A DNA stretch of 64,000 nt from assembly GCF_000384655.1 (NCBI RefSeq), contig NZ_ARQI01000128.1, positions 46,072 to 110,071 on the forward strand, given 5' to 3'. The DNA is from Brachyspira innocens ATCC 29796 (GTDB taxonomy: Bacteria; Spirochaetota; Brachyspiria; Brachyspirales; Brachyspiraceae). Every line of letters starts with the position of its first letter. Within the stretch, counting starts at the first letter, position 1. Positions 11,424 through 19,882 of the stretch are shown one piece after another. The translations under genes were made by a program, and so were the position numbers. A model generated the notes under the pieces. It was not told the origin of the DNA. It saw only the letters and a program-made list of their open reading frames with translations, and did no database searches.

Positions 11424-12401
11424 TTATATAGCTACCTTTAGAAATTTTATACAATTATCACTTTTTATTATATAATTTCCCAAACTGGCTGGTATCAAAA
11501 CCGTTTTTCCAATATGAAGTTTAATAATATTATCTGGAATATCCGATTCTATCGAACCGTTTCCATCGATAACCATAATTATTTCAAAACTCTCTTTATT
11601 GGTTTTAGAAGAATACATGCCATTAACAATATATTCATCTGCTGTAAAGTATTCATTAGAAAATACTCTATTAATTTCTAATGATGCATCTTTAAATTTA
11701 TTTTGTTTAGATGATTTTAGGCTAAATGCATTAATATCTTTTATAACATTAAAAGAATCTTCTATATGAAGCTCTCTTGAGTTTCCATTTTTATCAACTC
11801 TATTCCAATCATAAAGCCTATATGTAACATCGCTTGGAGTTTGTATCTCTGCTATAACAGCATTTCCTAATATAGCATGTATGCAGCCGCTTGGTATATA
11901 AAAGGCATCTCCCTTATTTATATGAAAATAATTGAATTTATCTTCTATATTTTCTTTATTAAGCAAAGCTCTATTTAAATTTTCTTTAGTAATATTTTCT
12001 TTTAGTCCTATAAGAAGCTTAGCATTATCTAATGCATCAATAACATACCACATCTCATTTTTACCATGTTTATTATGCCTTTTATTAGCATATTCTTCAT
12101 CGGGGTGTACTTGTATAGATAATTTATCTCTTGCATCTATGAGTTTTATTAATAGCGGAAAATAATCCTCTTTACATTTTGTTCCAAGAAGTTCAGAACC
12201 ATATTCTTTTACCAAACATGATAAAGTCTTTCCTTTAAGGTCGCCATTAGACACTACACTATTATCATTAGGCAAATCGCATATTTCCCAACTTTCTCCT
12301 ATAGCTTTACTTTTATCAAAAGGCTTTGAATATATGGAAGCCAATGAATTGCCACCCCAAATAACTTCTTTTGGTATTTCATTAAATTCTAGCAAATACA
12401 T
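11424..12401 (-). CDS. manA: Mannose-6-phosphate isomerase, class I
   Basis: Interconverts mannose 6-phosphate and fructose 6-phosphate using zinc. The zinc-site motifs QVHPDEEYA and the downstream KNEMWYV, with YIPSGCIHAI and the region AEIQTPSDVTYRLYDW, are present. The length of 325 aa fits the short bacterial form. The gene is the first of a minus-strand group with mlaF (1 bp), mlaD and the monophosphatase. There is no ribosome binding site before the ATG. Instead a TATAAT box ends 6 nt upstream, so the mRNA may begin at the start codon. Confidence 0.92.
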   Translation of the reverse strand: MYLLEFNEIPKEVIWGGNSLASIYSKPFDKSKAIGESWEICDLPNDNSVVSNGDLKGKTLSCLVKEYGSELLGTKCKEDYFPLLIKLIDARDKLSIQVHPDEEYANKRHNKHGKNEMWYVIDALDNAKLLIGLKENITKENLNRALLNKENIEDKFNYFHINKGDAFYIPSGCIHAILGNAVIAEIQTPSDVTYRLYDWNRVDKNGNSRELHIEDSFNVIKDINAFSLKSSKQNKFKDASLEINRVFSNEYFTADEYIVNGMYSSKTNKESFEIIMVIDGNGSIESDIPDNIIKLHIGKTVLIPASLGNYIIKSDNCIKFLKVAI

Positions 12402-12407
12402 AGCTTA

Positions 12408-12435
12408 ATTATATAAGATAAAATAAATAATTCAA
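12408..12435 (-). promoter_or_regulatory. Promoter placing transcription start at the manA ATG
   Basis: On the minus strand a -35 box TTGAAT (12430-12435) is followed after 16 bp by TATAAT (12408-12413). Six nucleotides (TAAGCT) then lead to the ATG at 12401. With usual spacing the first transcribed base is the A of ATG. The string TATAATTAAGCTATG is identical to that of the Rpn gene at 51660. Confidence 0.6.
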
Positions 12436-12439
12436 TATA

Positions 12440-12877
12440 CTATAATTCAAAATATTCTTTTATTTTACACTCTCCTATAATTTTTACATTATTATTAGAA
12501 AGCAAATCAGCACAAATGCCATTACCTTTTATCAATACCTTATTAAAAGTGCCGTCATATATTTCTCCAAATCCGCAAGAAGGGCTTCTCTCTTTTAATA
12601 TAGCTAATTCAGCATTATATAACTTTGATAGTTTAAGCACCTCATTAGCACCATTAATAAAATTTTCTGTTACATCTTCATTATCTTTATTGATAACATT
12701 TCTATTAATAATTTCAGCAGGTTTTCTAGGCGTAGGAAGACCTCCTAACTGTTCGGGACATATTGGAATAAGATTATAACCTTTAGATATTAGTTTTATA
12801 AGAATATCTGATTTATTATCATTACCATCATATCTGCATTTTACACCCAAAAGACATGCACTTACTAATATATTCAT
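12440..12877 (-). CDS. DUF523 family protein
   Basis: A small cytoplasmic protein of the DUF523 family, whose biochemical role is not established. The family pattern is clear: MNILVSACLLGVKCRYDG at the start, CPEQLGGLPTPR in the middle and LKERSPSCG later, with conserved cysteines that could bind metal or an Fe-S cluster. The ATG at 12877 is chosen over a GTG three codons upstream because AGAGAG lies about 9 nt before it and the family starts at this point. It is upstream of manA by 38 bp but manA has its own promoter. Confidence 0.85.
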   Translation of the reverse strand: MNILVSACLLGVKCRYDGNDNKSDILIKLISKGYNLIPICPEQLGGLPTPRKPAEIINRNVINKDNEDVTENFINGANEVLKLSKLYNAELAILKERSPSCGFGEIYDGTFNKVLIKGNGICADLLSNNNVKIIGECKIKEYFEL

Positions 12878-13184
12878 AATAGACACTCTCTATACTTTTG
12901 ATTATTCATTATAACTTAAAATCATTTTATTTACAGCAATGTAATTTTTTTTATATTATTTTTTAAGTCAAATAAATTTTATAATACTTGTCTCAAAATC
13001 AAATTAATAAATATTCATAATATTTTACTTTTTAGTATTTTTATTTTTATGATTGCATCTTTACCTTGTATAAACTAGTTTGTATACATACTTCATTTTT
13101 GCATCTAAAATATATAAAATACAAAACATTATATTTATAATTTTATCAAATACTTATTAAACGAGTTTAATAAATAATCAAAAC
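12878..13184. other. Intergenic region, AT-rich, with a palindrome
   Basis: No gene seen. It contains the palindrome AAACTAGTTT (13072-13081) within a longer imperfect inverted repeat (about 13068-13088), and near 12980 a stretch (ACTTGTCTCAAAAT) resembling the ends of the palindromic elements described at 38541. Function unknown. Confidence 0.35.
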
Positions 13185-13213
13185 TTTACTTTTATATATA
13201 TTTTTTGTATAAT
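13185..13213 (+). promoter_or_regulatory. Promoter of the first Rpn gene, leaderless geometry
   Basis: -35 TTTACT (13185-13190), 17-bp spacer, perfect -10 TATAAT (13208-13213), then six nucleotides to the ATG at 13220. No ribosome binding site lies before the ATG. Transcription is expected to start at or beside the A of the start codon. Confidence 0.6.
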
Positions 13214-13219
13214 AACACT

Positions 13220-14161
13220 ATGAAAGATTTAGATAGATTAAAACAAATATTAAATGAGCCTGTTACAGTTGATAATTTAAATAGAATTAATGACTATTTT
13301 ATACGCTATTTATTTTCACATACAGGCAATGAAAATATAGCTTTAAACTTTATTAATGCCGTATTTAAAGATTTAAACTTTGAAACTTTTAAGAAAATAG
13401 AAATATTAAATCCATTTAACATAGCAAAAAATTATGATGAGAAAGAATCAATAGTTGATATAAAAGCAACAACTGAAACAGGTATAACTGTTTTAATAGA
13501 AATACAATCTAGAGGAAATGAAGATTTTATAAAAAGAGCTTTATACTATTGGGCTTATAATTACAGTTCTAGTTTAAATAGAGGTTCTTTTTATGATGAA
13601 TTAAAACCTACTGTAAGTATCAATATTACAAATTTTATATTAACAGATGAAGATAAAGTACATAGCTGTTATGTTTTAAAAGAATTAAATAACAATAAAA
13701 TTCTCACAGATCATTGTCAATTGCATTTCCTTGAGCTTCCTAAATTCAATTTAAAAAATATTTCTGCAATAGAAACTTTAGACAACATACATAAAGAATT
13801 TATTTCTTGGGTAAAATTTTTTAAGGGGGAAGATATGTCTATCTTAATGAAAGAAAATACCATATTTGAAGAAGTAGAGAAAAAATGCCAGACTTTTGTT
13901 AATGACAGCCCAGTAATGGATAAATATAAAAAACGCGAAGTAGACACATATTTTTTTAATAAGAGTATAGAATTAGATATGAAAAAAGCTAAAGAAGAAG
14001 GTATAAAGGAAGGCATAGAACAGGGCATAGAAAAGGGAATAGAGAAAGGAGAAAGAAATAAAGCAGTATCTATGGCAAAAAATATGAAAGTTAGAGCTAT
14101 GGATATTAATCTTATCAGTGAATTAACAGGATTGAGTATCAAAGAAATAGAAAAATTATAA
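13220..14161 (+). CDS. Rpn family recombination-promoting nuclease
   Basis: Member of the Rpn/transposase-like PD-(D/E)XK family (PF12784-type), whose E. coli relatives are DNA nucleases that promote recA-independent recombination. The nuclease core is visible as VDIKATTETGITVLIEIQ (Asp ... Glu-X-Gln) around residue 85-102. The C-terminus has the low-complexity GI(E/K)(Q/K)G repeat characteristic of the family, followed by a short helical tail ending in ELTGLSIKEIEKL. The start is the ATG at 13220 (313 aa). It is paralogous to the protein at 51660. Exact cellular role unknown. Confidence 0.85.
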   Translation: MKDLDRLKQILNEPVTVDNLNRINDYFIRYLFSHTGNENIALNFINAVFKDLNFETFKKIEILNPFNIAKNYDEKESIVDIKATTETGITVLIEIQSRGNEDFIKRALYYWAYNYSSSLNRGSFYDELKPTVSINITNFILTDEDKVHSCYVLKELNNNKILTDHCQLHFLELPKFNLKNISAIETLDNIHKEFISWVKFFKGEDMSILMKENTIFEEVEKKCQTFVNDSPVMDKYKKREVDTYFFNKSIELDMKKAKEEGIKEGIEQGIEKGIEKGERNKAVSMAKNMKVRAMDINLISELTGLSIKEIEKL

Positions 14162-14212
14162 TATAGTTATGCAATTTTTTACAAAATTAAGTTAGCTATA
14201 GTCTAGTGATAA

Positions 14213-14326
14213 AAAGACTGGTTGGATTTAGAAGCATGTAACAAATCAGGCTATGTACTTCATAATGGAAAATACTCTTATAAAAATAAAAACACTAAAA
14301 ATTTAAATAGTACAATTAGTTATTAA
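14213..14326 (+). pseudogene. Possible gene remnant
   Basis: A start-less open stretch of 37 codons lies between Rpn and frr. It reads as protein-like sequence (KDWLDLEACNKSGYVLHNG and onward) before a TAA. Composition, with Trp, Cys, Gly and Tyr, is unlike the surrounding AT-rich spacer. There is no start codon and no family match I recognise. It may be the tail of a decayed gene. Confidence 0.3.
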
Positions 14327-14430
14327 TTTAGTTTTTAAACAACTCTAATAATTAGCTTGACAATAGTATTATATTAAATTATAATTTACTAAAATAAAAT
14401 TATTTAAAATTAAAAGAGGTTTTATTATCT

Positions 14431-14979
14431 ATGTCAAAAGAATCGTATAAAGACAGAATGGAAAAAGCTATTTCAAGTTTGCAAAATGATTTAAAAGGTA
14501 TAAGAACAGGAAGAGCTAATGCTTCTATACTAGACGGAGTTAAGGTAGAGGCCTATGGAAGCAATATGCCGTTAAAACAAGTTGGAAATGTTTCTACTCC
14601 AGATTCAAGAACTATTATGATACAGCCATTCGATAAAGGATTGGTTAGCGACATAGAAAAAGCTATATTAAAAGCTGATTTAGGTTTTAATCCCTTCAAT
14701 GACGGCGGTAATATAAGAATAGTTGTGCCAGAACTTACAAAAGAAAGAAGAGAAGAATTAAAAAAAGGTGTAAGACATAGAGGCGAAGAAGCTAAAATAG
14801 CTGTACGCAACATAAGAAGAGATGAAAATGATAAAATAAAAAAAGAATTGAAAGATAAAACTATCACTGAAGATGAATCAAAATCTCAAGAGAAAAAAAT
14901 ACAAAATGAAACAGATGCCTATATTAAAAAAATAGATGAAATGATTAACACAAAAGAAAAAGAATTAGATACTATATGA
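14431..14979 (+). CDS. frr: Ribosome recycling factor
   Basis: Splits post-termination ribosomes together with EF-G. The 182-aa length and the motifs LKGIRTGRANASIL near the start, PLKQVGNVS, IQPFDKG and PELTKERREELKK are typical. The ATG has an AGAGG site about 11 nt upstream. The last four bases overlap the start of uppS (ATGA, 14976-14979), so the two are translationally coupled. The order frr-uppS-cdsA is widespread in bacteria. Confidence 0.96.
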   Translation: MSKESYKDRMEKAISSLQNDLKGIRTGRANASILDGVKVEAYGSNMPLKQVGNVSTPDSRTIMIQPFDKGLVSDIEKAILKADLGFNPFNDGGNIRIVVPELTKERREELKKGVRHRGEEAKIAVRNIRRDENDKIKKELKDKTITEDESKSQEKKIQNETDAYIKKIDEMINTKEKELDTI

Positions 14980-15692
14980 TTGAACAGAATACCCCCATAC
15001 ATGTAGCTATAATTATGGACGGCAATGGAAGATGGGCAAAAGCTCATAATAAAAGCAGAAGTTACGGACATAGAGCTGGAAGTGAAAATGTTATTAATAT
15101 AGTCGAAGCCTCTGGAGAACTTAATATAAAATACTTAACTTTATATGCATTCTCCACCGAAAATTGGAAAAGACCCGAAGAAGAAAAAAAAGCTCTTTTT
15201 CAATTATTAAAAGAATTCTACAAAAAAGAAATAAAAAGACTGATTTCTAATAATATACTGGTAAAACATATAGGAGATATATCTCTTTTCCCAAAAGATA
15301 CTATAAAAACTATAGAAGAAACAGAAAAAGAAACATTGGAAAAATGTAAAAATCCGATATTAACTGTAGTATTAGCTTTAAATTATGGTTTTAGAGATGA
15401 ACTGAAAAATGCTTTAAAAAATATATGCTATGATGCTAAAAATAATAAAATAGATATAGAAAATATTGATGAAAACTTTATTCAAAATTATCTATATACA
15501 AAAGATATTCCAGACCCAGATCTTATTATAAGAACATCTGGAGAGGCAAGACTTAGCAATTTTCTTATGTATCAGGCCTCATACAGTGAGTTGTATTTTA
15601 CTGATATATTATGGCCTGATTTCTCTAAAGAAGATTTTAAAAAAGCTATAGAAGAATATTCAAACAGAAATAGAAGATACGGAGGCCTATAA
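14976..15692 (+). CDS. uppS: Undecaprenyl diphosphate synthase
   Basis: Condenses eight isopentenyl diphosphates onto farnesyl diphosphate (cis-prenyltransferase), making the lipid carrier for peptidoglycan and surface polysaccharide. The catalytic Asp lies in IIMDGNGRWA near residue 16. LYAFSTENWKRP and the C-terminal RTSGEARLSNFL and YSELYF motifs complete the family. The 238-aa length is normal. It overlaps frr by 4 bp and is followed by cdsA after 7 bp. Confidence 0.95.
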   Translation: MIEQNTPIHVAIIMDGNGRWAKAHNKSRSYGHRAGSENVINIVEASGELNIKYLTLYAFSTENWKRPEEEKKALFQLLKEFYKKEIKRLISNNILVKHIGDISLFPKDTIKTIEETEKETLEKCKNPILTVVLALNYGFRDELKNALKNICYDAKNNKIDIENIDENFIQNYLYTKDIPDPDLIIRTSGEARLSNFLMYQASYSELYFTDILWPDFSKEDFKKAIEEYSNRNRRYGGL

Positions 15693-15699
15693 TTTTATT

Positions 15700-16605
15700 A
15701 TGAAGAAAAGACTTATATCCGTAGCAGTTACATTGCCGCTCTTTACCATAATATTGCTTTATGACAAAGTTATTTCTCTCTTTCATTTATTAATATTATC
15801 AATATCAATTTTTAGTGCTTCAGAAATATTCTATATGGCTAAAGTTCACAGACAAAAAAACTTAAGAACTGTTGTTGCCACTATGATAGCCATGGTATTA
15901 GGATATATTATAACTATTTGCGGTATTAAAGTATTCAAAGGTGATTTTTCAGCACTTTATAAAATAATAGAAACAAAAAATCCGTCTATGGATCTATCAT
16001 TAGTTATGGTTTTTGCATTAATAGCTGCCCTATTTATCATAAATATATTCAAAGTTAATGTCTCAACATTTGAAGAAAAAGGACGTGCCATATTAACAGC
16101 CGTTTTCTGCTTTATATATGTAGGTTTAGGAGTATGGCATATATCTCTTATGCGTTTTATGCCTAGCGGTAAATATTATATAGTTTTTATATTATTATGT
16201 GCTTGGCTAAGTGACACTGGCGGATATGTAATAGGAAGAAAATTAGGAAAACACAAACTTTCCAATAGTGCCTCTCCAAATAAAAGCTATGAGGGACTTA
16301 TAGGAATGTTTATATTTACCATACCTATGGGGCTTTTATACTACTATTTATATTCTAATGGATATTTAACTCCAGTACTTGGGAAAAATATACCGCACTT
16401 TACATTGCCGCAAATAATACTACTAACTTCAATATTTACTCTAACAGGATTTCTTGGAGATATGGGAGAAAGCCTTATAAAAAGAATGTATGATACTAAA
16501 GATTCAAGTAAATTGTTTCCAGGTCATGGAGGAGTATTTGATATATTTGATAGCGTCATATTAACAGCTCCTATTTCGTATTACATATTCCTGCTCTTAC
16601 AATAA
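15700..16605 (+). CDS. cdsA: Phosphatidate cytidylyltransferase
   Basis: Makes CDP-diacylglycerol from phosphatidic acid and CTP at the inner membrane. There are about seven to eight hydrophobic segments and the C-terminal CdsA signature: GESLIKRMYDTKDSSKLFPG followed by HGGVFDIFDS. At 301 aa it is slightly longer than the average. It is the last gene of the frr-uppS-cdsA group; about 100 bp with a new promoter follow before the sugar-binding protein gene. Confidence 0.95.
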   Translation: MKKRLISVAVTLPLFTIILLYDKVISLFHLLILSISIFSASEIFYMAKVHRQKNLRTVVATMIAMVLGYIITICGIKVFKGDFSALYKIIETKNPSMDLSLVMVFALIAALFIINIFKVNVSTFEEKGRAILTAVFCFIYVGLGVWHISLMRFMPSGKYYIVFILLCAWLSDTGGYVIGRKLGKHKLSNSASPNKSYEGLIGMFIFTIPMGLLYYYLYSNGYLTPVLGKNIPHFTLPQIILLTSIFTLTGFLGDMGESLIKRMYDTKDSSKLFPGHGGVFDIFDSVILTAPISYYIFLLLQ

Positions 16606-16660
16606 ATTATAAAAAATACATATTATTAATCTTTTTTAACTCAATAAAATTGCTTTTTAT

Positions 16661-16692
16661 AATATAAGTAGTATAATAAATTTACTTATATT
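16661..16692 (+). promoter_or_regulatory. Inverted repeat around the -10 box of the first solute-binding gene
   Basis: AATATAAGTA (16661-16670) and its exact complement TACTTATATT (16683-16692) flank a perfect TATAAT (16672-16677). A -35-like TTGCTT lies upstream. The dyad may be an operator for a sugar-responsive repressor; in RNA only its right half would be present, so an operator is more likely than a hairpin. Confidence 0.45.
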
Positions 16693-16708
16693 ACTAAGGA
16701 GTTATCAT

Positions 16709-18034
16709 ATGAAACATTATTTAAATCTGTTTCTAATCATTTTATTTTCTATAGTTCTTTTTTCATGTAACGGTACAGAAAAAAAACAGTCTGAAGTAGT
16801 AAAACTTCCTGCTATAGATGAAAATACTGAAACAGAACTTATTGTATGGGGATGGAATGTCGCTGCAAAAGCATTAGAAGAAACAGCTAAAACATTCAAT
16901 GAGAAATATCCCAAAATAAAAATCACTGTACAGGAATTCGGCGGAGCTGGACAATTGTACAAAAAAGCAGGGGTTGTATTATCTTCTGGACAAGGTGTTC
17001 CAGATATTATGCAGCTTGAAAGTGATTATGTTCAAACTTATGCAGAAACTTATCCTCAGTATTTTTTAGATTTAAAATCATTAGCTCCAAAAGATATTGA
17101 TATAAAAGTTGATCCTTCTAAAGTATCTACAAGCTATGATACAGAAGGAAAATTAGTATCAATAGCTTGGGATTCTGGTCCTGTAGTAGTATTTTATAGA
17201 GCAGATTTATTTAAAGAAGCTGGAATTGATCCTAACAGCATCACTACTTATGATGAATATATAGCTGCAGGAAAAAAATTCCAAGAAAAATTTCCTAATA
17301 TAAAATTCCTAGGAAATATGTTTATTCAAGATGACGGAGTATGGAGAAATTTGATGGTTCAAAATAATACATACTACTTGAATAGAAACGGAGAAGTTAC
17401 TATATCCTCACCTGCTGCTGTAGAAAGTACAAAAGTATTAAGAAGTTTTTTAGATGAAGGTATAATGGCTAACACTGTTAATTGGGACGGTTCTATTAGG
17501 GCTAACAAAAGCGGAGAAGTAGCCACTTATATATCAGGTGCTTGGTGGGCTGGTACTATAAAAGATCAAATGCCAGAAATGAAAGGAAAATGGGCTATTA
17601 TGCCTATGCCTGCTTATTCTAAAGGAGGCGTTAGAGCTTCTTCTCATGGCGGTTCTACTTTAACAATTACAGCTTCAGACCCTATAAAACAGGCTGCTGC
17701 TTGGGCTTTTATAGAACATTCTTTATTAAATGTTGACAGTCAATTACTTATGTATAAAAATTATGGATTATTCCCATCATATCTGCCAGTTTATGATGAT
17801 CCTAGATTCCAAGAAGCTGATGAATATTTTGGAGAAGGATTTAATCAAATGTTAGGGGATATAACTAAACAGATACCTGCTGCAATTTATACTTCATCTG
17901 ATTACTCTGAGATTCGTAATATATGTGTTGCTGCATATGAAGCTATTTTAAACAATAATGCGGATATACAAAAAACTTTAGATGACGCTGCTTTGCAAAT
18001 AAGCGGTGCTACTGGAAGAAAAATAGCAAAATAA
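16709..18034 (+). CDS. Extracellular sugar-binding lipoprotein 1
   Basis: Periplasmic substrate-binding protein of a carbohydrate ABC importer (family 1, MalE/UgpB type). A lipoprotein signal with the lipobox LFSC puts the lipidated Cys at residue 20. The mature part starts with the typical TELIVWGWN and carries FNEKYPKIKITVQE and the WAFIEH segment. The ATG has an AAGGAG site. A strong terminator follows, so it is transcribed apart from the permeases. The neighbour at 18420 is a close paralogue with the same length and conserved blocks; the sugar is not known. Confidence 0.9.
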   Translation: MKHYLNLFLIILFSIVLFSCNGTEKKQSEVVKLPAIDENTETELIVWGWNVAAKALEETAKTFNEKYPKIKITVQEFGGAGQLYKKAGVVLSSGQGVPDIMQLESDYVQTYAETYPQYFLDLKSLAPKDIDIKVDPSKVSTSYDTEGKLVSIAWDSGPVVVFYRADLFKEAGIDPNSITTYDEYIAAGKKFQEKFPNIKFLGNMFIQDDGVWRNLMVQNNTYYLNRNGEVTISSPAAVESTKVLRSFLDEGIMANTVNWDGSIRANKSGEVATYISGAWWAGTIKDQMPEMKGKWAIMPMPAYSKGGVRASSHGGSTLTITASDPIKQAAAWAFIEHSLLNVDSQLLMYKNYGLFPSYLPVYDDPRFQEADEYFGEGFNQMLGDITKQIPAAIYTSSDYSEIRNICVAAYEAILNNNADIQKTLDDAALQISGATGRKIAK

Positions 18035-18065
18035 TAGTATTACAAATTTAATATTAATGAATATA

Positions 18066-18099
18066 AGCGTTCTGCATACCAATGCAGGACGCTTTTTTT
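18066..18099 (+). terminator. Intrinsic terminator after solute-binding gene 1
   Basis: A 12-bp stem (18066-18077 with 18082-18093, one G-T wobble), a 4-nt loop and a run of seven T residues. It ends the monocistronic transcript of the first binding protein. Confidence 0.9.
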
Positions 18100-18108
18100 A
18101 TTTATAGT

Positions 18109-18187
18109 ATTAGACTTATTTTAAAAGTATTTGACAAGATTAACTTTAAAATTATGAATAAAATTAGTTTTGAAACAAATCTATTAT
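18109..18187. repeat. Small palindromic repeat element, copy A
   Basis: About 79 bp bounded by imperfect inverted ends: ATTAGACTTATTTTAAAA on the left and the complement-like TTTTGAAACAAATCTAT on the right. The interior TTGACAAGATTAACT resembles copy B at 38541. Such short AT-rich elements with inverted ends suggest a MITE-like family. The rest of the 385-bp spacer shows nothing else except the promoter area of the next gene. Confidence 0.45.
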
Positions 18188-18419
18188 AATTTTATATAAA
18201 CAAAAAACATACCAGATTAATATGGAAATTTAATTGCTTGAAATATTATAAAATAGCAATATAATAATTTTATATATAATTAACGGTTTATTTTTTAGAA
18301 GTTAAATCTTAATGAAAGTATAGTTTTTCATAAAATAATATAATATTATTATATTTTCAAATTGATTTTTCTATTAAATATTACTATAATATAACATATA
18401 ATAAATATAGGAGTACTTT

Positions 18420-19751
18420 ATGATTAAGAACTACTTTTACCGTCTATTAGTGGTATCGATTACAGTAATTATGCTCTCCTGCTCTGGAAATAATGCAGTA
18501 GAACAAACCGAAGTAAACTTACCAATAATAGATTCAGATACTGAAACAGAACTTACAGTTTGGGGCTGGAATGTAGCCGCTAAAGCATTAATGGAAACAG
18601 CAAAAACATTCAATGAAAAATACCCTAAAATAAAAATTAATGTTCAGGAATTTGGCGGTCCGCCTCAATTATATGAAAAAGCAGGTGTTGTATTATCTTC
18701 AGGACAGGGAATACCTGATGTAATGCAGATAGAAAGCGATTTTATTCAAACTTATTCTGAAACTTACCCTCAAAGATTTTTAGATTTAAAAACTTTAGTT
18801 CCTACAAATTTTAACTCTATTGTAGACCCTTCAAAAATTCCTACAAGTTATGATACTGAAGGAAAACTAACTTCTATACCTTGGGATTCAGGTCCTGTAG
18901 TATTATATTATAGAGAAGATTTATTTAGAGAAGCTGGAATAGATCCAAACACTATTGAAACTTATGATGATTTAATTGCAGCTGGAAAAGACTTGCAGGC
19001 AAAACTACCAAATGTAAAATTAACTGGTTTTAGCTTTACCCAAGATGACGGCGTGTGGAGAACTTTAATGGTTCAAAACAACATATACTATCTTGATACA
19101 AATGGAAATATTACTCTGTCTTCTCCAAGAGCTGTAGAAAGTATGCAGCTTGTAAAAAGATTAATAGATGAAGGATTAGTATTAAATACAGTAAACTGGG
19201 ATACTGGAATAAGAGCACATAAAAACGGAGAAATAGCGATGAGCTTTAACGGAGGCTGGTGGGGAGGCACTATGAAAGATCAAATGCCTGAAATGGCTGG
19301 TAAATGGAGAGCTATGGAAATACCTGCTTATACTCAAGGCGGTGTAAGAGCTTCTTCTTTAGGAGGTTCAACTCTAACTATAACTGCTACAGACCCTATT
19401 AAACAGGCTGCTGCTTGGGCTTTTATAGAACATTCCCTTCTTAATACTGACAGCCAGCTTTTAATGTATGAAAAATATGGGCTTTTCCCTTCATATCTTC
19501 CTGCTTATGAAGATGAAAGATTCTTACAGCCAGATCCTTATTTCGGAAATCAAAACTATAATGAATTATTAGGTAAAGTTACTAAAAATATACCTCCTGC
19601 TTTATACAATTCTGATGATTACTCTGATTTGAGAAATGTAGCAGTAAGTGCATATGAAGAGATAATAAATAATAACTCTGATATACAGGAAACTTTGGAT
19701 GCAGCCGCTCAGCAGGCAAACAGTATAACTGGAAGAAAAATAATAAAATAA
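18420..19751 (+). CDS. Extracellular sugar-binding lipoprotein 2
   Basis: A paralogue of the protein at 16709, sharing long blocks such as TVWGWNVAAKAL, TFNEKYPKIKI, SGQGIPDVMQIESD and DPIKQAAAWAFIEHSLLN. The lipobox MLSC marks the lipidated Cys near residue 21. The ATG has an AGGAG site. It is followed by a stable hairpin at 19813 and then by the two permease genes, so this copy is the one in operon with the transporter. Divergence between the two copies includes the N-terminal leader and the loop around residues 100-115, suggesting different ligand preference. Confidence 0.9.
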   Translation: MIKNYFYRLLVVSITVIMLSCSGNNAVEQTEVNLPIIDSDTETELTVWGWNVAAKALMETAKTFNEKYPKIKINVQEFGGPPQLYEKAGVVLSSGQGIPDVMQIESDFIQTYSETYPQRFLDLKTLVPTNFNSIVDPSKIPTSYDTEGKLTSIPWDSGPVVLYYREDLFREAGIDPNTIETYDDLIAAGKDLQAKLPNVKLTGFSFTQDDGVWRTLMVQNNIYYLDTNGNITLSSPRAVESMQLVKRLIDEGLVLNTVNWDTGIRAHKNGEIAMSFNGGWWGGTMKDQMPEMAGKWRAMEIPAYTQGGVRASSLGGSTLTITATDPIKQAAAWAFIEHSLLNTDSQLLMYEKYGLFPSYLPAYEDERFLQPDPYFGNQNYNELLGKVTKNIPPALYNSDDYSDLRNVAVSAYEEIINNNSDIQETLDAAAQQANSITGRKIIK

Positions 19752-19812
19752 TAATTTTTATTGCTAGTAATAAACTAACACTAAAAATTTAATATTATTA
19801 AAAATTTTATTT

Positions 19813-19844
19813 ATACGGTATTAAAAAATCATTTAATACCGTAT
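19813..19844 (+). promoter_or_regulatory. Intercistronic hairpin between binding protein and permease
   Basis: A perfect 13-bp inverted repeat (19813-19825 and 19832-19844, ATACGGTATTAAA and complement) with a 6-nt loop. No T-run follows, so it is not a clear terminator. By analogy with malE-malF, it may stabilise the binding-protein mRNA against 3' decay and lower permease expression. Confidence 0.6.
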
Positions 19845-19882
19845 AATCTTATAATAATAAAAAATAATAAGGAGAGCGGCAG

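Noticed and set aside
18205..18225. An 18-nt string AACATACCAGATTAATAT occurs upstream of both the second solute-binding gene (about 18207) and the chemoreceptor gene (about 35051)
   Set aside because: In a 64-kb AT-rich sequence a few shared strings of this length are expected by chance, and the distance to the genes differs.
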